Counted from the first letter of the stretch, positions 25,342 through 33,610 are shown. The stretch: DNA of 64,000 nt from CBDCFV01 sp965216425 (GCA_965216425.1 CBDCFV010000007.1:868001-932000); one strand, 5' to 3'. Notes: generated from the sequence alone by a model not told the origin. Numbers and translations: made by a program.

Positions 25342-25968
25342 TTAAATGACGCCATGAGGCCACGGCGGCTGCGGGCGCTTGAACTCCCCAACGTGAGCGA
25401 ACTGGCTCATCGAGTGCATCAGGTTGTCGTAGATTTCTACCGACTGTTCATCGGGCGGGATGAACATTTTGAGGAAGGCGAAGTTGCCGTTGTCGAAGAC
25501 GAAGGTAGGCACTCCGAAAGCGCCGTACTCCTCCACTGCCTTCGTGTGGCTATCCGCGAGCTGGTTCAACAGGTCGGGGTCGACGATGTCTTCCCTGAAG
25601 CGGCCCATGTCGATTCCGGCCTTTTCACCGGCCGCGTCTATGACGGCTTGGTCGTTCAGGTCGGCCTTGTCCTCATGGCGAGCTTTAAGCAGGGCCATGA
25701 AGTAAGCCTCAAAAGCTTCCCTACCCTGCCGCTTGACGGCCAGCCCAGCCTTGTGGGCGAGCAAGATGGGGTCGGTGCCTTCCTGGACATCGGCCCTGTC
25801 CCAGACGTTGTCACCGTCCTTGTTGTTAATCTGCGCCAATGAGAAGGGTTGCCAGTCGACTTCGATATCGTTTCCGGACATTTCCCGGACCTTTGCCAAC
25901 CACATGTTGGCATTGTATACGAAAGGTCAACGGAAATCGTAGTACGTGGTGAAATCAGCGTCAGCCAC
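25342..25968 (-). CDS. DsbA-family thiol oxidoreductase, probable selenoprotein (in-frame UGA = Sec14)
   Basis: A predicted 208-aa thioredoxin-fold protein of the DsbA/2-hydroxychromene-2-carboxylate isomerase group. Translation from GTG 25968, with AGGAGG (rev. of 25976-25981) seven bases upstream, gives VADADFTTYYDFR, then UGA at 25929-25927, then PFVYNANMWLAKV. The UGA falls where relatives have the active-site Cys (DFxCP[WF]), so it reads as DFR-Sec-PFV. The cis-proline loop YGAFGVPTFVF is intact near residue 160. A SECIS-like hairpin follows at once. No resolving cysteine is seen two residues on, so this would be a single-selenol enzyme. If the UGA were a plain stop, only an N-truncated protein from ATG 25905 could be made, lacking the first strand and the active site. 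Upstream of rnc and ftsY on the same strand. Confidence 0.75.
25888..25928 (-). promoter_or_regulatory. Candidate bacterial SECIS hairpin
   Basis: On the minus strand, directly after (and including two bases of) the in-frame UGA, GACCTTT pairs with AAAGGTC in a perfect 7-bp lower stem. Fifteen bases after UGA, GCCAAC pairs with GTTGGC (6 bp) around an ATGTG loop that contains GU. A ten-base bulge lies on the 5' side only. Position, two-stem layout and loop G fit bacterial SECIS elements read by SelB. The loop G is not within the first two loop bases, which the strict consensus prefers. Confidence 0.65.
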
Positions 25969-26125
25969 AACTGTACCTCCTAGTTTTAGCTGCCAAGATT
26001 GTATCCATCGATAAAGCCGTTTGTCAAAGCGAACGTTGAATGAGGGTGTGACTCAGATTTTTGTAACGTCAACCGGTTGGGTTTTTGGTAATCTCCCATT
26101 TCTTCAGGTTCTCACCTCGGAACCC

Positions 26126-26278
26126 AGGGCCCTTTCATTTTCCGGATTGGGTTAACCGGGTCCCGTCTTTCCCGCGAAAGCGGGAACCTACATGACCGTG
26201 GCCTATGGCAATCTTATCGTGGCAGGACCACCTGGATTCCCGCCTGCGCGGGAAAGACGAGAGAATGAAAAGGGCTTG
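26126..26278. mobile_element. MITE-like palindromic element, copy 2
   Basis: A 153-base relative of the element at 15763-15914, similar along its whole length including TGACCGTGGCCTATGGCAA and GGATTCCCGCCTGCGCGGG. Its ends are CCCTTTCATTTTCCGG on the left and GAGAATGAAAAGGG on the right. It is flanked by CCTCGGAACCC (26115-26125) and CCTCAGAACCC (26279-26289), 10 of 11 identical and unrelated to the repeat flanking copy 1. This is what independent insertions with target duplication would give. Confidence 0.7.
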
Positions 26279-26432
26279 CCTCAGAACCCGGAGAGGTTGT
26301 GGAGAGAGGCGGGCTGCAATTTCAAGATCTGTGTCATTTTGCGCTATTGTGTATCATTCAGCTTCGGCGGCAGGACGGATAGTGGGTCATTCCGTGCTAT
26401 TTTGAGTAACCTGTGGGTCACTTTCGTGTCTT

Positions 26433-26460
26433 TATATGTCATTCTGTATATGTCATTCTG
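26433..26460. repeat. Two-copy 14-bp tandem repeat
   Basis: TATATGTCATTCTG occurs twice head to tail without mismatch, in non-coding sequence. Function unknown; replication slippage is the simplest explanation. Confidence 0.8.
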
Positions 26461-26824
26461 TGTTGCTTGGCCTCAGCCGGCGGACCTGATTTGAAGTCAT
26501 GCCCTCGTCGGTGCTATGTGGGGCTTGAACCTATGGTAAAGCAGCAAAACAGGACTTGGGAAGGGGCGTATGTCAGTGGGCGGGGTCAAGATCGACAACC
26601 GACATACTGTCGGGGTGGCCGTCAACGTCAAGCTCCGCCACGTAACCCAGCCGTTCCGGCGGCGCTTGCGTCGCCATTTCCGGCGAGGGATAAAAGGTTG
26701 GGTCCGGTTGGACAAGAGCTAAGGGAGCACCTCATAAGGCTTTAGGATGCACGAATTCTATAGAACCTTGCCATTCCTATCACGTTACACGGAGATCCTG
26801 CGAGCCAAGGTCGAAAGGCCTGTA

Positions 26825-26833
26825 TGCTATAAT
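26825..26833 (+). promoter_or_regulatory. Extended -10 promoter for the CCA-adding enzyme operon
   Basis: TGCTATAAT is a perfect extended -10 element (TGnTATAAT). No good -35 is seen at 16-18 bases, which is normal for extended -10 promoters. It would start transcription near 26840, after the most upstream in-frame ATG (26747), and so argues for a later translation start. Confidence 0.5.
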
Positions 26834-26923
26834 AGGTGCTCCAGGAGGCCCTCCACGCCCGATATTCTCCATAGCCGGTCTCTCATCGATGGTGTGGTGC
26901 GCAGTATCGGCGGGAAAAGCCTT

Positions 26924-28156
26924 ATGCTGTTCCAGGAACTGCGGAGGAAGTCTTCGGAAGAGTCCTTGCCGGTGTACTTGGTGGGCGGGCCGGTGCGGGA
27001 CGTGTTGATGGGAAAGCCCATCAAAGACCTTGACTTGGTAGTGGAAGGCGACGCTCCCCGATTGGCTGGACACCTTGCGGAAAGCGTCGGCGGCCGGGCA
27101 TTGGTCCACTCTACTTTCGGCACCGCAACCGTAACATTGGACGATGCCCACATCGACCTCGTTACAGCCCGCAGCGAAGTCTATCCGCGTCCCGGCGCCC
27201 TTCCCCAAGTGACCCCTTCAGGCATGGACGACGACTTGTCCCGGCGCGACTTCACCATAAACGCCTTGGCGCTGCCCATCAATCAGGAAAACTCCCCAGT
27301 CCTGGACCACCACGGCGGCGTGGAAGACATACGTTCGCGTACGGTCCGGGCCCTCCATCCTGACAGCTTCCGGGACGACCCTACGAGGCTATTGAGGGCC
27401 GTCCGCTACGAACAACGGCTTGGTTTTCAAATAGAAGAAGATACGCTTGGTTGGATGCGTGAGGCCGTCACCCAGGGATGCATGAACTCCGTCACCGGAG
27501 ACCGCTTACGGCATGAAATCGAGAGAACTTTCCAAGAGGACAACCCATCGCCCGCCTTTGGCAGAGCAGCTTCTTTGGGCATCTTGCAAGGCATCCATCT
27601 CTCGTTGATAGACGTTGGACCTATGGAACGGTTAGCGTCCGTTATGGCGGCGACCAGTCCGGGGATGAGGAAACATGTTGCCGTACAGAAGCCTCTGCTT
27701 TACTTGGCCGCTCTCGCCTACCCACTTTCTCCCGGTGACGCCGAAGCTTTAATACAGCGGCTGAATATGCCAAACGCTTGGGGCCGGGTAGTTCGAGACA
27801 CGGTTGACCTGAAGCTCCGGGAACGGCGCATCGCCGACCTTGCATTGTCCGGGTCGCAACTGGCCCGCTTGGTGGAGACGTACGCCGAAGAGGCATTGCT
27901 GGCGATTTCCATGTTAACTGAGTCGCCCTGCGTAACCCGGCAGTTGGACCGGTACTTGGATGAGTTACGGTACGTGTCACTGTCTTTGGACGGCCGGAAA
28001 CTGCTGGCGATGGGAGTTCCATCCGGGCCGATGGTTGGACAAATTCTCAGCGATTTGCGAAATGCCCGGCTGGACGGTCAGGTTGGCACAGAGGAGGAAG
28101 AGCGGAGCTTGGTACAAGAAATATTGGTCCGGGGAGGGCAATCGTCGCATGAATGA
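26924..28156 (+). CDS. cca: tRNA nucleotidyltransferase / poly(A) polymerase family (CCA-adding-type)
   Basis: A class II nucleotidyltransferase of about 410 aa that adds or repairs the tRNA 3' CCA end. The head domain carries YLVGGPVRDVLMGKPIKDLDLVVEG (in pieces: GGPVRD, then DLDLV as the catalytic DxD) and LSRRDFTINALA; RLLRAVRYEQRLGFQIEEDT marks the neck domain. The frame is open from ATG 26747, but a promoter at 26825-26833 lies inside that stretch and the preceding residues do not look like the family. I prefer ATG 26924, with a weak GGGA upstream, which puts the GG motif about 20 residues from the start as usual. The next gene overlaps its end by 8 bases. Confidence 0.85.
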   Translation: MLFQELRRKSSEESLPVYLVGGPVRDVLMGKPIKDLDLVVEGDAPRLAGHLAESVGGRALVHSTFGTATVTLDDAHIDLVTARSEVYPRPGALPQVTPSGMDDDLSRRDFTINALALPINQENSPVLDHHGGVEDIRSRTVRALHPDSFRDDPTRLLRAVRYEQRLGFQIEEDTLGWMREAVTQGCMNSVTGDRLRHEIERTFQEDNPSPAFGRAASLGILQGIHLSLIDVGPMERLASVMAATSPGMRKHVAVQKPLLYLAALAYPLSPGDAEALIQRLNMPNAWGRVVRDTVDLKLRERRIADLALSGSQLARLVETYAEEALLAISMLTESPCVTRQLDRYLDELRYVSLSLDGRKLLAMGVPSGPMVGQILSDLRNARLDGQVGTEEEERSLVQEILVRGGQSSHE

Positions 28157-28361
28157 GGATTTGACAGCTGAAGCTTGTGTCATCTGCGGAGAGGCCTTGG
28201 ACGGAATACACCAGACTTCGTGCCAGATGTGCGGGGGCAAATTCCATCAACCGTGGACCCAGGACAGCGATATTCCCCTGTGCGGCCGCATCGGCAGCCA
28301 CGAGGAGGCCTTAGCAATCGTATTTTTGTGCGACGACTGCTACTTCGGCCGGAGACCTTGA
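28149..28361 (+). CDS. Small zinc-ribbon protein of unknown function
   Basis: A 70-aa protein with four cysteine pairs or knuckles: CVICG near residue 9, CQMCGGKFH near 26, an isolated C near 44 and CDDCYFG near 62. This spacing suggests binding of one or two zinc ions. The ATG lies 8 bases inside the end of the CCA-adding enzyme gene, with GGGGAGGG upstream, so the two are translationally coupled. I do not recognise a named family; RNA or protein binding is a guess from the fold only. Confidence 0.65.
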   Translation: MNEDLTAEACVICGEALDGIHQTSCQMCGGKFHQPWTQDSDIPLCGRIGSHEEALAIVFLCDDCYFGRRP

Positions 28362-28392
28362 TATCCGGGCAATTTATCGGAGACGTAAGTTA

Positions 28393-29433
28393 ATGCAAGC
28401 AGTATATATCGAGTCCCACGGTGGGCCGGAAGTCTTGACCTATGGAAAACGCCCCGATCCTCAAGTGGGGGCGGGCGAAGTGAAACTGAAAGTAAAGGCC
28501 ACCGCGCTCAACCGGTTGGACCTGTACACCCGGGAAGGGGGCCGCGGATTGCAGCGGGAATTCCCGCCCCCACTGATCCTGGGCGGCGACTGTGCCGGGG
28601 AGATCACCGAAGTGGGAACGGGCGTCAATGGCCTGAAAGAGGGTGACCGGGTCGTGGTAAATCCACGGTTAAGTTGCCAGCAGTGCCCTGCCTGCTTGGC
28701 GGGCCAGGATGACCTTTGCCGCAGGTCCCAATTCCTGGGGAGCGCCATCGACGGGAGCTACGCCGAGTACCTGTCCGTTCCGGCGGCCAACGTTCACGCG
28801 ATTTCAGACCAAGTGACCTTCGAGCAGGCCGCGGCATTGCCCACAACCTACCTGCCGGTCTGGAACATGCTGGTCCGTCGCCTGCAACTGAAGCCGTGGC
28901 AGACGGTGCTGGTGCTGTCGGCTTCCGCCGGCGTCGGCACCGCGGCAATCCAAACGGCCAAAGACGTCATCGGCGCCAGGGTAATCGCTACGACAAGCAC
29001 CCCTGAAAAAGCGGCCAAGGCCAAAGAACTGGGCGCGGACGAGGTTATAAACTACAACGAGGAGGACATCCGGCAGCGGGTCCGGGAATTGACCGGCGGG
29101 GCCGGAGTCGACTGCGTGGTTGACCATGTGGGGGGCGATTTCTTTGCTCCTGCTTTCGCTTCCCTGCGGCCAGGAGGCCGTTACGGCATTTGCGGCGCGA
29201 CGACGGGGCTTCGCACAGAGCTTCACTTGGGGTTGCTGTTCAGCCAGCAGAAAGAGGTCTACGGTGTTTACATGGGCACCAAGGAGGACATGCGGGAAAT
29301 AGCCGAGATGTTGAACCGGGGAGCGATTCGTCCAGTGGTTGACCGGACCTTTGCCTTGCCTGACGCTGCCGACGCCCACCGCACCATGGAAGCGACCAGC
29401 TTCTTTGGGAAGTTGGTGTTAACGCAGGTCTAG
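28393..29433 (+). CDS. Quinone-oxidoreductase-like / zinc-binding alcohol dehydrogenase superfamily (MDR)
   Basis: A 346-aa medium-chain dehydrogenase/reductase. It shows the GroES-like N-terminal domain (VKATALNRLDLYTREGG), a structural zinc lobe CQQCPACLAGQDDLC near residue 96, and the nucleotide-binding SASAGVGTAAIQTAK near 178. The catalytic-zinc residues of alcohol dehydrogenases are not at their usual places (NRLD and GGDCAG), so quinone or enoyl reduction with NAD(P)H is more likely than alcohol oxidation. GGAG lies about ten bases before ATG 28393. Its end overlaps by 15 bases the tail of the disrupted reverse transcriptase gene on the other strand. Confidence 0.87.
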   Translation: MQAVYIESHGGPEVLTYGKRPDPQVGAGEVKLKVKATALNRLDLYTREGGRGLQREFPPPLILGGDCAGEITEVGTGVNGLKEGDRVVVNPRLSCQQCPACLAGQDDLCRRSQFLGSAIDGSYAEYLSVPAANVHAISDQVTFEQAAALPTTYLPVWNMLVRRLQLKPWQTVLVLSASAGVGTAAIQTAKDVIGARVIATTSTPEKAAKAKELGADEVINYNEEDIRQRVRELTGGAGVDCVVDHVGGDFFAPAFASLRPGGRYGICGATTGLRTELHLGLLFSQQKEVYGVYMGTKEDMREIAEMLNRGAIRPVVDRTFALPDAADAHRTMEATSFFGKLVLTQV

Positions 29434-29904
29434 CGGAAGCTCGTCTGGTGACGGAAGCTCATCTGGCAGTAGAAATTCGTGGCCTTCGGGGTAACCACCC
29501 AAACCTCCTCCGCTTCCTATGGCTTGACTGTGCTTTCTAGGGGTGTGGGATGTCACCTTATCTCTGTCATAAAAGGAAACCTCGTTCTTTTTGAGGAAGG
29601 CAAAGCGATCATCGGATAAAACGTGGTCTGCGCCATTTACTGATTTTAACCAACCTTTAACATTTGCCTCGTAGGAAAGCAGCCATTGGCTGTCCCGGAG
29701 TCCATCAAGTGTCATGGAGGCACACCATTTGTCGAGGTTGAGGTCGGTGCTGCCGATTAATCCTAGCTCACGAGCGTGCAATGTCAACAAAGCTACGAAG
29801 GGATCTTCCATATCTCCCAGCACCCTGACGTTCCGTTGGTCGATTTGGCGTTTGTCAAGGGCGCCGAGATAATGGGCCACTGGGGCGGCGTGATCGTGTA
29901 CCAC
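29419..29904 (-). pseudogene. Reverse transcriptase gene, 3' fragment
   Basis: A 161-codon open frame whose first codon directly abuts the left end of the IS21 element. It reads VVHDHAAPVAHYLGALDKRQ, DMEDPFVALLTLHARELGL and WLLSYEANVKGWL, which resembles the helical C-terminal domain following the polymerase domain in one group of bacterial RNA-directed DNA polymerases. Joined to the 5' fragment across the element, the sequence continues in frame as DKISKVFKF-VVHDHAAP. It lacks its own promoter and SD, so it is a remnant, not a separate gene. Confidence 0.75.
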
Positions 29905-29983
29905 TGATGTGATGACTGACGGCAGTAAATTGGTCGGAGCGGCGGCGTTACAAGAACAGGAGGAGACGGCGTTGGCGGTGCGG

Positions 29984-30766
29984 CTATTCTGCGTCGGGTT
30001 CTTCTGAAGCCTGCGGGGAAGCGTTCTCCCGGCTGCGCTTGAGCCGGTAGCTCTCGCCGTTCATCTCCAGGATGTGGACGTGGTGGGTGAGCCGGTCCAG
30101 CAGCGCTCCGGTGAGGCGTTCCGAGCCGAAGACCTCGGTCCACTCGTCGAAGGGGAGGTTGGTGGTCACCATGACGGAGCCCCGCTCGTAGCGTTGGCTG
30201 AAGACCTCGAAGAGCAGTTCCGCGCCGGTTCTGGAAAGGGGGACGAAGCCCAGCTCGTCGATGATCAGCAGGTTGAGCCGGGCCAGTTGTTTCTGCAAGT
30301 TCAGCAGGCGCCTTTCGTCCCTGGCCTCCATCATCTCATGCACCAGACCGGCGGCGGTGGTGAAACCCACAGACATCCCGCGCTGGCAGGCGGCCAGCCC
30401 CAGCCCAAGGGCCACGTGAGTCTTGCCGGTGCCGCTGTTGCCGACGGCGATGACGTTCTCCCGGCGCTGGATGTATTCACACCGGGCCAGTTCCATCACC
30501 AGCGCCTTGTTCAGCGACGGGATTGCCGGGAAGTCGAGGGTGTCCAGACTCTTCACCGCGGGGAATCGGGCGGCGCGGATCCGCCGCTCCACCATGCGCT
30601 GGTGGCGGTCGATGAGCTCCAGTTCCGCGAGCCTGAGCAGGTACTGGGGATGATCCACATTCTCGGCGGCGCACAGGGCGGCCATCTTCCCGTACTCTCT
30701 CAGGAAGCTGGGCAGCTTCAGTTCTTTGAGATGGTGTTCCAATAGCAGCGTCGACCGGTCGTTCAT
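29984..30766 (-). CDS. istB: IS21 helper ATPase IstB
   Basis: A 260-aa DnaC/IstB-type AAA+ ATPase that assembles on target DNA and stimulates the IstA transposase. Walker A is GNSGTGKTH near residue 108, Walker B LLIIDELGF near 168, with the VMVTTNLPFDEW sensor region after it. ATG 30766 overlaps the TGA of istA (30765-30763) in an ATGA junction typical of IS21 elements; the frame extends to 30886 in unrelated sequence. The gene appears complete. Confidence 0.93.
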   Translation of the reverse strand: MNDRSTLLLEHHLKELKLPSFLREYGKMAALCAAENVDHPQYLLRLAELELIDRHQRMVERRIRAARFPAVKSLDTLDFPAIPSLNKALVMELARCEYIQRRENVIAVGNSGTGKTHVALGLGLAACQRGMSVGFTTAAGLVHEMMEARDERRLLNLQKQLARLNLLIIDELGFVPLSRTGAELLFEVFSQRYERGSVMVTTNLPFDEWTEVFGSERLTGALLDRLTHHVHILEMNGESYRLKRSRENASPQASEEPDAE

Positions 30767-32273
30767 GCCGCCCGCCCTGTGAGGAGAGCCATGTAGTCTT
30801 GTGTGGAGGTGGTGCCGACCCTGACCCGGGGCAGGTAGGGATAGAGCTCCATATCCAGCCTGGGCGGCCGCCCCTCCAGCCGGCACAGCACCAAGTGCTT
30901 CACTGCGTCAAAGCTCAGCGACCCCAGGTGGATGGCATCTTTCACCGCTGTATGCACCTCCTGCTGGGAGAAGGTCTCCAGCAGCCTCAGCACCTGCACG
31001 AACTCCCGTTTGCCCCGCCGTCCCATGCGGGATTCCAGCAGACGCCGCAGCGTCCCGAACTCATCGGGGAGTTCCCATCCCTGCAGCGGCGCGGCCTGGT
31101 CCAGGGCGCCCGGCTTCCGCTCCAACAGCGGCAGGTAGTGGATGGGGTCGTAGACGAAGTCGTCCCGGTCGTATGATCTGGGATGGCTGGCGATGACCTC
31201 GGTTCCGCAGCTGATCACCACCTGGCCCACGTAGCCCCTTATCAGGACGTCCCGGTATCCGTAGGCCACCGGCACCGAGTAGTCGTTGGTCCTGTACCTT
31301 ACCAAGGACAGCGAACTCACCCGGCCAGCCTGCTTGTCGCACGCGTCGTAGGCCACCGGCGGCAGGGGCAGCAGGGCGTCCAGGCCCGCTCCATCCTCTG
31401 ACCGATGGTCTCCGTATGTCCCCTGAGCTGGGCGTCCATTCGTTCCAGGCAGCGCTGCTCCAGGCAGGCGTTCAGCGCATCGAAGCTTTCGAAGGACGGC
31501 ACCGGCACCAGGAAGTTGCGGCGCATGTACCTCACCAGGCCTTCCACCTTGCCCTTGTCATTGCCCTTGCCGGGACGCCCGAACCGGTCCTCGAACAGGT
31601 AGTGGGACTGGAGCTCGGTGAAGGCGCGGGTGCGCTGGCGCCGGCCGTCGCCCAGGATCCGGGCAACAGCCAGCCTGGTATTGTCGTAGAGGATGCTCTG
31701 GGGCACTCCGCCCAGAAAGGCGAGGGCTGACACGTGGCCATCCAGGAAGGCCCCGGTAGTCTCAGCCGGGTAGGCCTTGACGAAGCAGCCGTCGCTGTGG
31801 GGCAGGTCGATGACGAAGCAGTGGGCCTTCCGCTCCACGCCGCCGATGACCACCAGGGCCTCGCCGAAGTCGCACTGCGCGTGGCCCGGCGGGTGGGACA
31901 ACGGCACGAACATCTCCCTGGTCTGACGGCGATGCTCCCTGACGTAGTCCTTGACGGTGGTGTATCCGCCGTCGAACCCGTACTCGTCCCTGAGGCGCTC
32001 GAATATCCGCTTGGCCGTGTGGCGCTGCTTCCTGGGGCGCGTGAGGTCATCCTCCAGGATCCGGTCGATGACGCCGGTGAAAGGCTCCAGCTTGGGCCTT
32101 CGAGGAGGAGTCTGTCGCCGGTAGCCCGGAGGCACGGAGTAGGCCAGCATCTTGCGCACCGTGTCCCGGTGCAGCCCAAACTCTCTGGAGACCTCCCGAA
32201 TGCTCTTGCCCTCCACCATCACCGCCCGGCGAACCCGTAGATATAAGTCCACTCTGTACATCCATCGCACCAC
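30763..32273 (-). pseudogene. istA: IS21 transposase istA, frameshifted
   Basis: The transposase should be about 500 aa. It has an N-terminal helix-turn-helix (SIREVSREFGLHRDTVRKML) and a DDE-type integrase core (HAQCDFGEALVVIGG, LYDNTRLAV, and a KGKVEG glutamate region). Frame 1 runs from 32273 to a stop at 31317, turning to nonsense after GQRMERA. Frame 2 continues from there as LDALLPLPPVAYDACDKQAG to 30763. The switch lies at 31383-31384 and is cured by adding one C to GGGCC, so a one-base deletion is likely. No slippery heptamer is present to suggest programmed frameshifting. Start GTG 32273 or ATG 32264. Confidence 0.85.
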
Positions 32274-32460
32274 CCATAAGCTCGACTTGAAGCCTATGAA
32301 TGGCGGCGGACGGTACAGTATTCAGTCGCCGATACTCAGCAATCTTCCGCCCACGCGGCCCACTTTAACTCCGCCGCTTACAGGCGTTTGAATAACAGGC
32401 ATCCCCACAAGGCCCAAACTATCTCGCTGCCATGGTTTAATGGGCCGTGCTCATTTATCA

Positions 32461-33594
32461 GAATTTAAAGACCTTCGATATTTTGTCCAGGTCCAATGGA
32501 AAGTCTTTGCCCCTATAGAAATGTAAGTGATCTACGACCCAAGGTAAGGTGCTTGGCTCAACCATGACACACTGTAATAGGAAGTCCTGGTACACTTTCC
32601 AATCTGCTTCTTCGATGACTACTGACCGTAGCCGTTGAACAGCGTATCCGAGAACTGAAGACTCGCGGTTGGACGTATACATTTCCAAAGCGCGGTCAAA
32701 ATAGCGTCGTAAGCCCCATATCTGGGGATCGGTGGCAATGCTGAACGTACGAAGTTCGGACGCCCACGTATCTTCTGCAGGGAGCGGCAACTCAATTACA
32801 TGAGTCTTATTGGGGTTAAGTTGTAATTCGTACTCAGCAAGTACCGCCTCAAGGATTGCGATTGCTGTCTCGGCGTCCGAACGCGTGGCGAATCCGAACT
32901 CAAAGTCGTCAACGAACCTGAACCCGTTTGACTCTAATTGGTTGTCTTCCAGCCTCCTACAAAACTCTTCATCAACCGAAGCCAGCAGAATTTCAGCTAG
33001 GACAAGTGACGTATCGGGACTAATTGGAATGCCAATAGATTGCCTATCTTGGCCGTTCCGAACGGCTGTATCCAGATCGTCACCAAGTAACGTCGACAGT
33101 TTTGGGTTGGATTTTGCCTTTAATTTTGTATGAAGTGCCCAAGCGAAACTATGGGTGTAGATAGATGCGTAAAAGTTAGTAATGTCGGTTTGGAGGATGT
33201 ATCTTGAACTCGCGCGCAGAGAAGCCCTTCGCGTCGGTAATTCATTGAAGGGAATCTTCGGAACCACAGCCCGATCTGCTGACGCAATTTTAGGGCCACT
33301 TAAAGAAATCGCGGATTTTTGACAATGTACGATCACGTCGGCCCAGTTATCTTCAAGCAACTTTGATAACCGATAGAAAGATACGGGGTTGGGGACAGAC
33401 AGTTGACGTCGCAAAGCCCCCGATCGAACGAGACTGTGCCGCGCCGGTCGAGTTGTCAATTTAGACTTCCCAAATGAGCTTGGGATATTTCCGGCAAGTT
33501 TCTCTATAGCCGACCCGAATGACTCAGTAGAAAATGGAGGAGGGAGTTATTTCGGGAAATACCCTCGTTTAGCCAGGTCTACAACTTTCACCAT
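32461..33594 (-). pseudogene. Reverse transcriptase gene, 5' fragment with codon-16 stop
   Basis: The catalytic part of an RNA-directed DNA polymerase. Motif A is ILQTDITNFYASIY, motif B QSIGIPISPDTSLVLAEI, and the catalytic box is RFVDDFEFGF (F-V-D-D). From ATG 33594 the frame reads MVKVVDLAKRGYFPK, then TAA (33549-33547), then LPPPFSTESFGSAIEKLAG; GAA to TAA is the simplest change. At 32461 the frame enters the IS21 element and stops in its first codon. Excising the element gives about 539 codons. The lack of intron or maturase features and the C-terminal helical domain suggest a stand-alone RT of the defence-associated (DRT/Abi-like) kind, not a group II intron; this assignment is inference. 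Confidence 0.8.
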
Positions 33595-33610
33595 CGTCTT
33601 AGTCCTGAAC

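Larger units (their letters stand above)
25982..26923. other. Gene-poor spacer with MITE copy and tandem repeat
   Basis: About 940 bases with no well-supported gene. It contains the second MITE-like element (26126-26278), a perfect two-copy 14-base tandem repeat (26433-26460) and an extended -10 promoter (26825-26833) before the CCA-adding enzyme gene. The minus-strand frame 26497-26715 would encode a very basic 72-residue peptide without SD or known domain, so I do not call it. Confidence 0.5.
29905..32460 (-). mobile_element. IS21-family insertion sequence, 2556 bp
   Basis: The element holds a frameshifted istA and an intact istB on the minus strand. Its ends both begin TGAT when read inward: TGATGTGATGACTGACGGC from 29905 on the plus strand and TGATAAATGAGCACGGCCC from 32460 on the minus strand, matching at TGAT, ATGA and ACGGC. 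The size fits the family. These limits are also the exact points at which the reverse transcriptase frame breaks and resumes. No target-site duplication is visible (flanks TACCAC and GAATTT), which is unusual for IS21 and may reflect a later change. Confidence 0.85.

Noticed and set aside
26497..26715. 72-codon very basic minus-strand frame
   Set aside because: No start signal or family; composition looks like chance translation of GC-rich spacer.
29984..30886. Longer istB start at 30886
   Set aside because: The extra 40 residues are unrelated to IstB, and ATG 30766 forms the usual ATGA overlap with istA.
33547..33549. TAA in the RT gene as a recoding site
   Set aside because: TAA is not used for Sec or Pyl insertion and no structure is evident; with the IS insertion, simple decay is the better explanation.
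32461..33594. Group II intron or retron explanation for the RT
   Set aside because: No maturase or endonuclease domain, intron boundary motifs or flanking inverted msr/msd-like repeats were seen; a stand-alone RT fits better, though this was judged by eye only.
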